A program made the position numbers and the translations under genes. Below the pieces are notes generated by a model, which worked only from the letters and a program-made list of their open reading frames with translations, had not been told where the DNA came from and ran no database searches. This document shows positions 52,201 through 61,065 of a DNA stretch of 64,000 nt, in pieces (within the stretch, counting starts at the first letter, position 1; each line of letters starts with the position of its first letter). The DNA is from [Clostridium] aminophilum (GTDB lineage Bacteria; Bacillota; Clostridia; Lachnospirales; Lachnospiraceae). The stretch is taken from positions 43,183-107,182 of the forward strand of contig NZ_FOIL01000001.1 of NCBI RefSeq assembly GCF_900101295.1, in the 5' to 3' direction.

Positions 52201-53976
52201 TTACACCAGTCCGTTGATATAATCCGTCAGTTTTTTTCGGTCATAGAAATCCGCGATTTTGCTGATGGGATAATCCGGTGTCGCTCCACGGTCAATATCA
52301 TAGAATGATCCGTTCTTGAACACGCTCATCCGCTTGCTTCCCGAAATCTGGACAGCACATCCATACGCGGTGGATAACGGCTGAACCGTGCACGAGCCGC
52401 CTCCTGAAGTTCTCCCAAGAAGTGTAACATTCGGTGAATACACAAAAGTATTCGGAACGAAATTACCGCAGGAGAAGCTGACGGGGGACGTGATACAATA
52501 AAGGTTAAGACCTTTTCCGGCAAGTGTGTCAGTTTCATCAAATACGCCGTCCCGGTTCGTATCGATGCGATACTTTAAGGTTGTGGTCGCCCCGGTCAGG
52601 GTATTGATGGTGTTCATTTCCCCGGTTCCGAGATACGTCCCTATTACGTAAGATGCCGATGCGCAGGCACCGCCGCCGTTGAGTGAAAGATCCAGCACCA
52701 CGTTTTTGACAGGGCTTCCCGGCCGCAGGATCTTTTCGCAGGCATACTGCATAAGCCGAATGGTATCCGACAGCTCTTCCTCTTTGGGCTGAGTCGTATA
52801 ATCGATTTCTCTGCTCGGATCCGTAAACTCGTCAAACGTAATATACGCGGTGTTTCCGACTTCCTGATACGGCGGAATCTCCTCTCCGAATGCGTTTTTT
52901 CTCGCCTCGGAAAACGCGGCTCTGTCATTTTTATAGTTTTCCTTGGATGGTCCGTAAATTCCGGCGATCTTCTCTTTTAAGTCCGACTTTGTGACCAGGT
53001 AAGAATTGTTGTTGAATGAGCTGTGAAGGTCATCCAGATAGCAGGTGATGAACTCAAACATGGCCTTATCCTTCTTTAGGACATCCGTGCCCTTTAACTT
53101 CTTTTCCACCCCGATTTCCCGGAAGAACGTGTCAAAGCTCGTAATATTATGGACCTCTTTCAGTCCATACAGATGATCTAGGGCAAAACACAGTTCATTA
53201 TAGGAAAATAACGCCAAATCCTCCGGTAACGTTCCTTGCGGCGCTGCCTTATAGTACTCCGCTTCCATATCTCCGTACAGATCATTTGTCAGAAATACGG
53301 CTTCTCCGTTGTATACCGTAAAAAGGTTACTGTAGGAAAGAATGACGTCGCTGAAAGTCTGCAGCGGGATGTAATAGTTGTCGCCATCCCGAACAAGATC
53401 AATGTCATACTTCTTCAGATCGAATGTCTGCTCCCTGCCGTAACGGTCATTTGTAAGAGTTTCCATTTTCTCCGAGAGGGATAAAACGTCCAGTGTGCCG
53501 ATGTCGACCAGAGGCCCGTTCTCATCTTTGAAAAATGCATCATAATCAAAAAAGTAGATCGTATCATTCGCGAAATCAAAATCCGCATTATATTTGGTTC
53601 CTGAAATGGTAATGATCGTGTGATCTCCGCTGTCATCTGTGGATGCCTCATATTTCCCTTTTTTCATCATTCCGAAGATATCATCCATGGAAATATAAGG
53701 GATGGAACCGTCATTCACGAAATACAGCGTCAGTTCTTTTTCGTTACTTAGATCTCCGAGATAGAATTTCACATTCTTTTCCGTTATCTTGCAGGTCCCG
53801 GATGAGTCCGATGTTCCGGTTGATCCTGCCGCATTGGATGCTTCCAATGATTCTGATGTTTCTGTTGATCCGGCCGAAGCGCCTTTTGTTTCCGCGGAAG
53901 GCAGTGCGTTTGCACATCCTCCGAGAGTCAGCGCCAGCGGAATGGTTACCGCAATGCTTTTTAAGTATTTCTTCAT
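52201..53976 (-). CDS. S41-family peptidase, lipoprotein
   Basis: The 591-residue protein starts MKKYLKSIAVTIPLALTLGGC, a lipoprotein signal with Cys21. GGAGGG lies 5 nt upstream; an ATG 5 codons earlier is less likely. A Ser/Thr/Ala linker leads to a copper-amine-oxidase-like N-terminal region (VKFYLGDLSNEKELTLYFVNDGSIPYISM). The C-terminal domain has the S41 pattern: VVLDLSLNGGGACASASYVIG and the catalytic serine in CITSPVSFSCGNFVP. It should process peptides outside the membrane. It is encoded opposite to the peptide operon. Whether it acts on those peptides is unknown. Confidence 0.82.
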   Translation of the reverse strand: MKKYLKSIAVTIPLALTLGGCANALPSAETKGASAGSTETSESLEASNAAGSTGTSDSSGTCKITEKNVKFYLGDLSNEKELTLYFVNDGSIPYISMDDIFGMMKKGKYEASTDDSGDHTIITISGTKYNADFDFANDTIYFFDYDAFFKDENGPLVDIGTLDVLSLSEKMETLTNDRYGREQTFDLKKYDIDLVRDGDNYYIPLQTFSDVILSYSNLFTVYNGEAVFLTNDLYGDMEAEYYKAAPQGTLPEDLALFSYNELCFALDHLYGLKEVHNITSFDTFFREIGVEKKLKGTDVLKKDKAMFEFITCYLDDLHSSFNNNSYLVTKSDLKEKIAGIYGPSKENYKNDRAAFSEARKNAFGEEIPPYQEVGNTAYITFDEFTDPSREIDYTTQPKEEELSDTIRLMQYACEKILRPGSPVKNVVLDLSLNGGGACASASYVIGTYLGTGEMNTINTLTGATTTLKYRIDTNRDGVFDETDTLAGKGLNLYCITSPVSFSCGNFVPNTFVYSPNVTLLGRTSGGGSCTVQPLSTAYGCAVQISGSKRMSVFKNGSFYDIDRGATPDYPISKIADFYDRKKLTDYINGLV

Positions 53977-54002
53977 ATCAACCCTCCCCATTCTTCACCA
54001 TT

Positions 54003-54025
54003 GTTCGAAGCCTTGGCGTTCGAAC
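54003..54025. promoter_or_regulatory. Inverted repeat near the S41 gene start
   Basis: GTTCGAA and TTCGAAC are separated by 9 nt in the leader of the S41 gene, about 30-50 nt before its start. It may be an operator or leader hairpin. Confidence 0.4.
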
Positions 54026-54041
54026 GACACCCTACATATCA

Positions 54042-54071
54042 TTTAAACATTATTTCTCATGATATTGTCAA
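54042..54071 (-). promoter_or_regulatory. Promoter of the S41 gene
   Basis: On the minus strand TTGACA (54071-54066) is followed after 18 nt by TTTAAA (54047-54042). Confidence 0.5.
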
Positions 54072-54223
54072 TGCAAGTTTGAGGAAAAAGTAGAATAATA
54101 CAATGTTTTGAGATGATATGTGGAAATTATCTTAAATAAATGGTAATATATTATTATATTCTGATAATCCAGGAAGGAGATTAAATTGTGAACGCAGCCA
54201 ACTGATGCCAAAGGAGGTAACCA

Positions 54224-55030
54224 ATGAACAGAAAAATAGTTTCGTTTTGTATGATGCTGTCTGTGATGTTTGCGGTATTGCTGCTCGGTGGATGCTCAGG
54301 GAAAAAAACATCCGAAAAAACATTCGAAAAAACATCCGAAAGAACCGGTGTTATAGGTGCCATGGAAGAAGAGGTTGGCACCCTGAAAGAAGCGATCACG
54401 GATTTGAAGACAAGTTCCGTGGCAGGAATGGAATTTTATGAGGGAAAACTGGACGGTGTGGATGTGGTTGTTGTGCAGTGCGGAATGGGAAAGGTAAATG
54501 CCGGAATATGCGCAAACACACTGATCAATAACTTTGGCTGCACGAAGATTATCAATACGGGCGTTGCAGGATCCCTTGATGCTCAGATTGACATCGGTGA
54601 TATCGTTGTTTCAACTGACGCGGTGCAGCATGATTTTACCGTGGAAGCCATCGGTTTCAAAAAAGGAGAAATCCCATATACAGGGCGATTCGAATTTCCA
54701 GCAGATGAGCCCATGCGCAAAGCCGCGGTAGAGGCTGTCCGCACATCGGCTCCGGAAGTAAAGGTGTTTGAGGGAAGAATCTGTACCGGAGACCAGTTTA
54801 TCTCCTCCCAGGAACAGCGGAATAAGATCATCACGGATTTCGGAGGCATGTGCTGTGAGATGGAAGGCGGCGCGATTGCGCAGGCATGCTATCTGAATAA
54901 AACTCCGTTCGTTATTCTCCGTGCCATCTCCGACAAGGCGGATCAATCCGAGGAGATGAATTATGAAAAGTTTAAAGAACAGGCTGCCAAAAACTGCGCG
55001 TCGATTGTCCGTTATATGGTTACGCATTAA
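54224..55030 (+). CDS. mtnN: MTA/SAH nucleosidase with lipoprotein signal
   Basis: The enzyme hydrolyses methylthioadenosine and S-adenosylhomocysteine. The catalytic domain is complete: VIGAMEEEV (about 43-51), NTGVAGSLDAQIDIGDIVVS, CCEMEGGAIAQ (catalytic Glu) and RAISDKAD (catalytic Asp). In front lies a lipoprotein signal, MMLSVMFAVLLLGGC, with Cys24, and a short Lys/Glu/Thr repeat linker. The usual enzyme is cytosolic; here it should be on the outer membrane face. AAGGAGG lies 6 nt before the ATG. A 5-codon frame (GTG AAC GCA GCC AAC TGA) with AAGGAG lies just upstream. The leader is AT-rich; no promoter is certain. Confidence 0.9.
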   Translation: MNRKIVSFCMMLSVMFAVLLLGGCSGKKTSEKTFEKTSERTGVIGAMEEEVGTLKEAITDLKTSSVAGMEFYEGKLDGVDVVVVQCGMGKVNAGICANTLINNFGCTKIINTGVAGSLDAQIDIGDIVVSTDAVQHDFTVEAIGFKKGEIPYTGRFEFPADEPMRKAAVEAVRTSAPEVKVFEGRICTGDQFISSQEQRNKIITDFGGMCCEMEGGAIAQACYLNKTPFVILRAISDKADQSEEMNYEKFKEQAAKNCASIVRYMVTH

Positions 55031-55058
55031 GGCTGACTGCGTTGGAGAAAGCGGAGGT

Positions 55059-55091
55059 GCCCCTGACTTCGATGTCGGGGGCTTGATTTTA
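55059..55091 (+). terminator. Intrinsic terminator after mtnN
   Basis: GCCCCTGAC/GTCGGGGGC (one wobble), loop TTCGAT, then TTGATTTT. Confidence 0.7.
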
Positions 55092-55110
55092 TGGAAAAAT
55101 GCGGTATAAT
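55083..55110 (+). promoter_or_regulatory. Promoter of the flavodoxin gene
   Basis: TTGATT, 16-nt spacer, TATAAT. The -35 overlaps the tail of the mtnN terminator. Confidence 0.65.
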
Positions 55111-55177
55111 ATTGGTTGTACGCAATTAAATATTGCAAAATACAGAGCGAAAAAGAGTAAGGAAGAGGAGGAAAACC

Positions 55178-55615
55178 ATGCCAACACTTGTAACGTACTT
55201 CAGCGCGGAAGGCACGACGGCAAAAGTGGCGAAGGAATATGCGCAGAAAATCGGAGCGGATGTTTTTGAGATCGTTCCGGAGCAGCCATATACGGCAGCG
55301 GATATCAGATGGATCAATCCGATGGCACGCTGCAACAAAGAGCAGATCGGCGGGAAGGATGTTCCGGTAAAAGGGATAATTCCGGATTTTGATAAGTACG
55401 ACACGGTTTACATCGGATTTCCGATCTGGTACGGACAGGCTCCGAGAGTTGTCCATACCTTTGGAAAAGGATATGACTGGACAGGAAAGACCGTCCATGC
55501 ATTTGCAACTTCCGGCGGAAGCGGGATCGGAAAGACTGCGGAGAAGCTTTCCCCTTCTCTTGCCGGAGCGGTGTCGGTGGATGCAAAGCTTGTACACAGC
55601 GCCGATGAAATCTGA
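55178..55615 (+). CDS. Flavodoxin
   Basis: The 145-residue cytosolic flavodoxin starts MPTLVTYFSAEGTTAKVAKEYA, with the FMN phosphate loop, and has YIGFPIWYGQAPRVVHTF and FATSGGSGIGKTAEKL. GAGGAGG precedes the ATG; the frame is open upstream to 55133. It ends HSADEI, about ten residues earlier than related proteins, and its 3' end runs into a 30-bp tandem repeat, so the last codons may have been replaced. It could serve the nitroreductase gene downstream. Confidence 0.88.
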   Translation: MPTLVTYFSAEGTTAKVAKEYAQKIGADVFEIVPEQPYTAADIRWINPMARCNKEQIGGKDVPVKGIIPDFDKYDTVYIGFPIWYGQAPRVVHTFGKGYDWTGKTVHAFATSGGSGIGKTAEKLSPSLAGAVSVDAKLVHSADEI

Positions 55616-55631
55616 GGGAAATGAGCAGGGT

Positions 55632-55767
55632 ATATCTTTTCGAAGAGAAATCTGCAAGATGAGATCGTTTCAATGACAGTTGCGTAAGGTAAGATCGTTT
55701 CAACGAGAACTGTGTAGGGTGAGAGCGTTTTAACGAGAGCTGTGCAAGGTGAGATTGTTCTCACGGA
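55632..55767. repeat. 30-bp tandem repeat, about 4.5 copies
   Basis: Units begin at 55662, 55692, 55722 and 55752, exactly 30 bp apart, with AGATCGTTTCAACGAGA and CTGTG-A-GGTG as consensus; a diverged unit precedes them. It lies between the flavodoxin and the nitroreductase. On the minus strand the period gives a 10-residue repeat, but no start signal supports translation. Confidence 0.8.
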
Positions 55768-55781
55768 AAGGAAGGATCAGG

Positions 55782-56294
55782 ATGGAATTCAAAGATGTAG
55801 TAAAGAACCGGTATTCATGCAAAAAGTATAACGGGAAAAAGGTAGAAAGAGAAAAACTCAATGCGATCCTCGAAGCAGGCCGGCTGGCACCGACTGCCAA
55901 GAATTTTCAGGAACAGCATATCTATGTGGTGGAGTCTGACGAGAAGCTTGCGGTGATCGATAAGGCAACCCCCTGCCGCTATGGTGCGCCTACCGTTCTT
56001 GTGGTTGCGTTTGATAAGAATCATGTATTCACGTATCCGGGCGGCAAAAGAGACTCCGGAATCGAGGACGCGTCCATCGTGGCAACGCATTTGATGCTGG
56101 CTGCGGCCAACGAAGGTGTGAACAGCTGCTGGCTCAATTTCTTTGATCCGGACGCGCTCGCAAAAGAACTCGGTCTTCCGGAGAATGAGGAGATTCTGAT
56201 GCTTCTTGATCTTGGCTATGCTGCCGAAGGAACAGGACCGCTGGATAATCACAACAGCAGAAAAGAACTGGCTGAGACCGTAAGTTATATCTAA
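55782..56294 (+). CDS. Nitroreductase-family protein
   Basis: The 170-residue flavoprotein starts MEFKDVVKNRYSCKKYNGKKVEREKLNAILEAGRLAPTAKNFQ, with the FMN-binding Arg/Ser/Lys motif (R-Y-S-x-K-x-Y). The C-terminal half has ASIVATHLMLAAANEGVNSCWLNFFD. Length is short, as in the compact NfnB-like members. It reduces nitro compounds or quinones with NAD(P)H. AAGGAAGGAT precedes the ATG. It is likely in one unit with the flavodoxin. Confidence 0.9.
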   Translation: MEFKDVVKNRYSCKKYNGKKVEREKLNAILEAGRLAPTAKNFQEQHIYVVESDEKLAVIDKATPCRYGAPTVLVVAFDKNHVFTYPGGKRDSGIEDASIVATHLMLAAANEGVNSCWLNFFDPDALAKELGLPENEEILMLLDLGYAAEGTGPLDNHNSRKELAETVSYI

Positions 56295-56347
56295 GCTTCG
56301 AATTATGGAGCCGCAGTGGCTGCTCTGGTGAAAAAGGCGGATGACCA

Positions 56348-56983
56348 ATGAAGACAAGAGAGGAAGCATTGAAATACGGACTGTCGTTTCCGGATACTTA
56401 CACAGACCGTCCGTTTCGGGATCAGAACTGGCAGCTGGTCCGGTACCGCGGCAGCAACAAAGCGTTCCTGTGGACGTATGAGCGGGACGGGTTCATCAAT
56501 CTGAATGTGAAAGTGGAGCCGGAGAAAGCGTTCTTCTGGCGAAAGATCTATGCTTCAGTGATTCCCGGATACCATCAGAACAAAGAACACTGGAATACGA
56601 TCATCCTTGATGGGAGCATTCCGGACAAGGATGTGAAACTCATGATTGCGGAGAGCTATGAGCTGATCAGTGATTCGCCTTCCAGGAGAATCTTTGAGGC
56701 GGTAAAGAAGATCCCGTACGGTCATGTTGCCACTTATTCGCAGGTTGCAGAGCTGGCGGGAGACAGAAAAATGGCCCGCGCGGTCGGCAACGCGCTGCAC
56801 AGAAATCCCGATCCGGATCATATTCCGTGCTACCGGGTGGTGAATGCAAAAGGTGAGCTGGCGGGAGAATTCGCGTTCGGCGGTCCGGGAGCACAGGCAA
56901 AACGTTTGGAAGCGGAAGGCGTTATGGTTTCAGACGGAAGAGTGGATCTGCGCCGGTATCAATGGAAGCCCGATACGGAATAG
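56348..56983 (+). CDS. Fusion: YjbR/MmcQ domain + MGMT (O6-alkylguanine transferase) domain
   Basis: Residues 1-105 match the YjbR/MmcQ family (YGLSFPDTYTDRPFRDQNWQLVRYRGSNKAFLW...HWNTIILDGSIPDKDVKLMI), a CyaY-like DNA-binding fold. Residues about 111-205 match the methylguanine DNA-methyltransferase active domain: IFEAVKKIPYGHVATYSQVAELAG and the acceptor Cys161 in IPCYRVV. The usual IPCHRV has His there; Tyr replaces it, but the cysteine is kept, so repair is possible. The protein lacks the large N-terminal MGMT domain. It follows the nitroreductase by 53 nt. Confidence 0.88.
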   Translation: MKTREEALKYGLSFPDTYTDRPFRDQNWQLVRYRGSNKAFLWTYERDGFINLNVKVEPEKAFFWRKIYASVIPGYHQNKEHWNTIILDGSIPDKDVKLMIAESYELISDSPSRRIFEAVKKIPYGHVATYSQVAELAGDRKMARAVGNALHRNPDPDHIPCYRVVNAKGELAGEFAFGGPGAQAKRLEAEGVMVSDGRVDLRRYQWKPDTE

Positions 56984-57040
56984 CGGGCAGGATGGCAGGC
57001 CGAACGAAACAATCGGTGAAAAAGAATATCAGATCATTGC

Positions 57041-57080
57041 GGAGGCAGCGACCCGGAAACGGGCCGCTGCCTCCGTTTTT
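57041..57080 (+). terminator. Strong intrinsic terminator
   Basis: GGAGGCAGCG/CGCTGCCTCC extended by CCCG/CGGG, loop GAAA, then GTTTTT. Confidence 0.9.
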
Positions 57081-57122
57081 GAAAAAACATTAGCATTATC
57101 GAGCATAAGGTGGTATCATTCG

Positions 57123-57138
57123 GTTAGACATAACTAAC
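57123..57138. promoter_or_regulatory. GTTAG-N6-CTAAC palindrome before the ABC pair
   Basis: GTTAGACATAACTAAC lies about 35 nt before the first ABC gene and close to an AT-rich promoter region. The TTAG...CTAA form is like sites of DtxR-type iron regulators in Gram-positive bacteria. The link to iron is inference. Confidence 0.45.
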
Positions 57139-57173
57139 ATATATATTTTCAATATAAGGGGGCGTAAGAAAGA

Positions 57174-58973
57174 ATGCAGGAGAAGAAAAAAAGTGATCTT
57201 GCCGTGCTGCTGGGATATGCCGGCAATTACAAGGCACTGACGTTTTTAGGGCTGACGTTATCGGGAATCGCCATGGTGCTCGGAATGCTGCCGTATATCT
57301 GTGTCTGGCTTGTAGCCAGGGATCTGATTGCGGTGGCACCGGATTGGGCGAAGGCTTCAGAGGTCGGAAAATACGGCTGGTGGGCCTTCGGCTTTGCGAT
57401 CGCCGGCATAGCGGTTTACTTTTTTGCGCTGATGTGCACACATCTGGCGGCATTTCGCACCGCGTCGAACATCTGCAAGCAGGGAATGGCGCATCTGATG
57501 AAAACGCCGTTGGGATTCTTTGATTCCAACGCTTCGGGACTTTTGCGCAATCGGCTGGATGGCGCGGCTTCCGAAACAGAAACTCTGCTGGCGCATAATC
57601 TGGCGGATATTGTGGGCAGTGTAACCATGTTTATCGGAATGATCGTGATCATGGTTGTGTTTGACTGGCGCATGGGTGTGGCCTGCCTTCTGGCGGCGGT
57701 ATGCTCGATTCTTGCCATGTTCACCATGATGGGCGGAAAAAACGCAAAGATGATGCAGGAATATCAGACGGCGCAGGATTATATGAGTAAGGCGGGCACG
57801 GAATATGTCCGGGGCATTCCGGTGGTAAAGGTGTTTCAGCAGACGGTGTATTCGTTCCGGGCGTTTCGGGAGGCAATCGAGGATTATAGTCAAAAGGCGG
57901 AGTCTTACACCATGGGAGTTTGCCAGGTACCTCAGTCGATCAATCTGACCGCCACCGAGGGAGCCTTCATTTTCATGGTTCCCGTTGCGGTTCTGATCGC
58001 GCCGAAAGCGCTGGAATCCGGCAATTTTGCGGGATTTGTAACGGATTTTGCGTTCTATGCGGTGTTCTCCGCCATTGTGTCCACCGCACTGGCAAGAATT
58101 ATGTTTGCGGCCAACGGGATGATGCTGGCAAGTACAGCACTCGGAAGAATCTCACAGGTTATGAGTGCGCCGGTACTGAAAGTCACCGATCATCCGCAGG
58201 AGCCGAAGGACAACAGCATTGAGTTTAAAGATGTCAGCTTCGTATATGACGGAGCGGATATCCCGGCCATTGATCATGTTTCTTTCCGGGCGGAACCCGG
58301 GCAGACGATCGCGCTTGTGGGTCCGTCCGGCGGAGGTAAAACCACGGCCGCAAGTCTGATTCCGAGATTCTGGGATGTGACCGGCGGCTCGGTTCTGGTG
58401 GGCGGTGTGGACGTCAGGGAAATGGATCCGCATGTTCTGATGGACCGGATCGCATTTGTCTTCCAGAACAACCGGCTGTTTAAGACGAGCATTTTTGAAA
58501 ATGTTCGTGCGGCAAGGCCGGAGGCGTCCCGCGAAGAGGTTCAGAGAGCGCTGTCGGCGGCCCGGTGCGATGACATTCTTGAAAAGCTTCCGAAGGGTAT
58601 GGATACGGTCATCGGGACGGAAGGAACCTATCTGTCCGGCGGAGAACAGCAGAGGATTGCATTGGCAAGGGCGATTCTCAAGGATGCGCCGATCGTCGTG
58701 CTGGACGAGGCAACCGCTTTCGCGGATCCGGAAAATGAATTCCTGATCCAGAAGGCATTTGCGGAGCTGACCCGCGGGCGAACGGTTATCATGATCGCGC
58801 ACCGGCTGTCCACCGTGGTGGGGGCAGACAAAATCATCGTTCTGGATCACGGACGGGCGATGGAAGAGGGAACCCATGAGACACTGCAGCAGGCGAACGG
58901 GATGTATTCACGCATGTGGGCGGACTATAACCGGGCTGTGAAATGGCGTATATCTGCGGGGGAGGCGATGTAA
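57174..58973 (+). CDS. ABC transporter, permease + ATPase (first of a pair)
   Basis: The 599-residue half-transporter has six membrane segments in residues 1 to about 310. The ATPase has Walker A GPSGGGKTT, Q-loop VFQNNRLF, signature LSGGEQQR and Walker B IVVLDEAT, where the usual S after EAT is A. It ends directly before the second half-transporter, so the two form a heterodimer. The fold is the exporter type; in Actinobacteria and Firmicutes such pairs (IrtAB-like) also import siderophores. The AAGGGGG upstream is rather far from the ATG. Confidence 0.88.
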   Translation: MQEKKKSDLAVLLGYAGNYKALTFLGLTLSGIAMVLGMLPYICVWLVARDLIAVAPDWAKASEVGKYGWWAFGFAIAGIAVYFFALMCTHLAAFRTASNICKQGMAHLMKTPLGFFDSNASGLLRNRLDGAASETETLLAHNLADIVGSVTMFIGMIVIMVVFDWRMGVACLLAAVCSILAMFTMMGGKNAKMMQEYQTAQDYMSKAGTEYVRGIPVVKVFQQTVYSFRAFREAIEDYSQKAESYTMGVCQVPQSINLTATEGAFIFMVPVAVLIAPKALESGNFAGFVTDFAFYAVFSAIVSTALARIMFAANGMMLASTALGRISQVMSAPVLKVTDHPQEPKDNSIEFKDVSFVYDGADIPAIDHVSFRAEPGQTIALVGPSGGGKTTAASLIPRFWDVTGGSVLVGGVDVREMDPHVLMDRIAFVFQNNRLFKTSIFENVRAARPEASREEVQRALSAARCDDILEKLPKGMDTVIGTEGTYLSGGEQQRIALARAILKDAPIVVLDEATAFADPENEFLIQKAFAELTRGRTVIMIAHRLSTVVGADKIIVLDHGRAMEEGTHETLQQANGMYSRMWADYNRAVKWRISAGEAM

Positions 58974-60743
58974 ATGTTCGGAAAAGAGTTTCAGAGAAAA
59001 TATGCCCTGACAGATCAGGGAATCAGGAATACCAGGCAGGCAACCTTCTGGACGGTGGTGGTAAATCTTACCGTGATGGGCGGAATGGGAATTCTGTACC
59101 GGATGATGTCCATGTACATGGAGACGCTGACAAAGGCAGCGCCGCTTCCGGGGGCGGCGGTGTTCCTTCTTCTGGTACTTGCATTCATACTGCTGTCATT
59201 CTTTACCCATATGCAGCAGTACAGGGCAACCTACGGACTGGTGTACGGTGAAGTGAAAAGCGTTCGACTTTCTCTGGCAGAGCGGATGCGGAAACTTCCG
59301 CTGGGATATTTCGGAAAAAGAGATCTGGCGGATCTGACGGAGACCATCATGGGCGATGTGAACCGTCTGGAGCATGTATGGTCCCATTGTCTGGGGTATC
59401 TTTACGGCTCTTACATTTCAACCGCGATTGTCGGCGTGATGCTGTTCGCGATTGACTGGCGTCTGTCGATTGCGTGCCTGTGGGGAGTACCGGTGGCGTT
59501 CCTTCTTCTGTTCGGCAGCCGGACGATCAATCAGCGCAACTCCGAGATCACCAAAGAAGCCGGCATTCAGGTATCGGACGGGATTCAGGAGACCATTGAG
59601 AATATCCGGGAAATCCGGGCGACCAATCAGGAACAGAAATTTCTGGACGAGCTCAGCCGTAAAATCGATCACCATGAGAAGATGATGATTTCCGGTGAGC
59701 TGTCCTGCGGGATTTTTGTCAATGCCGCCAGTGTTATCATGCGTCTTGGCGTGGCGACCACGATTCTGACGGGAGTGAAACTGATCGCAGCCGGTCAGAT
59801 CGATTTCATGGTGCTGTTCATGTTTCTGCTGCTGATCACGAGAGTCTATGCACCGTTTGACCAGGCTCTTGCCTTGATCGCGGAAATGCTGATGTCTCAG
59901 GTCGCGGCCGCCCGGCTGATGGAAATATATGATGCCGGAACGGCAGACGGCTCCGAGACGTTTGAACCAAAAGGACATGACATTGTGTTTGACCATGTGG
60001 GATTTTCGTATGAGGACGAAAAGGTACTGAAGACGGTCAGCTTTACCGCAAGAGAAGGAGAGGTGACGGCACTGGTCGGCCCGTCCGGATCCGGCAAGAG
60101 TACCTGTGCGAGACTGGCGGCGAGATTGTGGGACATTCCGGAAGGGACTATCCGGGTCGGCGGGGTGGATATTCATTCCGTGGATCCGGAAGTATTGCTT
60201 CGGGATTATTCCATGGTGTTTCAGGATGTGGTACTTTTTGATGACACTGTCATGGAGAATATCCGTCTCGGCCGGCATGGGGCGACGGACGAAGAGGTGA
60301 TGGAGGCGGCAAAAGCCGCAAACTGCGATGAATTTGTGGAAAAACTCCCGGACGGATATCAGACCGTTATCGGAGAAAACGGAGCCAGACTCTCCGGCGG
60401 AGAGCGGCAGCGTCTCTCGATTGCGAGGGCGCTCCTGAAGAATGCCCCCATCGTGCTGCTGGATGAGGCGACGGCGTCTCTCGATGTGGAAAACGAGACA
60501 AAGGTTCAGGAGGCGCTTTCCCGTCTGCTAGCAGGAAAGACGGTTCTCGTGATTGCGCACCGTATGCGCACCGTGGAAGCGGCGGATAAAGTTGTGGTTC
60601 TTGCGGACGGTCAGGTTGCGGAGGAAGGAAATCCGGAAGAACTGCTGAAGAAACCGGACGGTTTCTTCAAGCGCATGGCCGAGCTCCAGAGCGCCAGTGC
60701 GGGCTGGGGGACCACATGTGCAGATCCTGTTCTGACGCAGTAA
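58974..60743 (+). CDS. ABC transporter, permease + ATPase (second of a pair)
   Basis: The 589-residue partner starts on the base after the stop of the first gene. Six membrane segments, Walker A GPSGSGKST, Q-loop VFQDVVLF, signature LSGGERQR and Walker B IVLLDEATASLD are all intact, so this half has the full catalytic set. Together with the first half it makes a lipid, drug or siderophore transporter; the substrate is not readable. It is followed by a two-component system that may control it. Confidence 0.9.
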   Translation: MFGKEFQRKYALTDQGIRNTRQATFWTVVVNLTVMGGMGILYRMMSMYMETLTKAAPLPGAAVFLLLVLAFILLSFFTHMQQYRATYGLVYGEVKSVRLSLAERMRKLPLGYFGKRDLADLTETIMGDVNRLEHVWSHCLGYLYGSYISTAIVGVMLFAIDWRLSIACLWGVPVAFLLLFGSRTINQRNSEITKEAGIQVSDGIQETIENIREIRATNQEQKFLDELSRKIDHHEKMMISGELSCGIFVNAASVIMRLGVATTILTGVKLIAAGQIDFMVLFMFLLLITRVYAPFDQALALIAEMLMSQVAAARLMEIYDAGTADGSETFEPKGHDIVFDHVGFSYEDEKVLKTVSFTAREGEVTALVGPSGSGKSTCARLAARLWDIPEGTIRVGGVDIHSVDPEVLLRDYSMVFQDVVLFDDTVMENIRLGRHGATDEEVMEAAKAANCDEFVEKLPDGYQTVIGENGARLSGGERQRLSIARALLKNAPIVLLDEATASLDVENETKVQEALSRLLAGKTVLVIAHRMRTVEAADKVVVLADGQVAEEGNPEELLKKPDGFFKRMAELQSASAGWGTTCADPVLTQ

Positions 60744-60822
60744 AAAAAGACCATCCGGAAAAATACTGCACCGCGCAGGACAAAATGGTCAGTGTTCCGT
60801 TTTTTGAAACACCGTCCCCTTA

Positions 60823-60864
60823 AAGGCGGCCGCGTCAGTGGAAGAACGCGGCCGCCTTCCCTTT
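60823..60864 (+). terminator. Terminator with 12-bp GC stem
   Basis: AAGGCGGCCGCG/CGCGGCCGCCTT, 12-nt loop, then CCCTTTTG. The 60744-61065 gap holds this, an upstream weaker CGGAA/TTCCG hairpin with T6 (to about 60806) and the leader of the next gene. Confidence 0.75.
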
Positions 60865-61065
60865 TGCACGGAAGCCGGCAAAGCCTGTGATCGCCCGGGG
60901 TCATGGCGATTTCTGCGATAACGATAACGGGCGAAAATCGAAAAGCGTGTTTCGGCTCGTTGGAATTGTTTGGAATGGCAGAAAAAGAATCTGCTTTTTA
61001 TGAACTTTTGTGGATGGTATGATAAAAGCAGACGGAATTCGGTTTCTTTCGAGGAGTGGGAATGT

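Noticed and set aside
55408-55764. Minus-strand frame with a 10-residue repeat (TISPCTALVK and similar)
   Set aside because: The period comes from the 30-bp DNA repeat; the frame then runs antisense through the flavodoxin gene and has no ribosome site.
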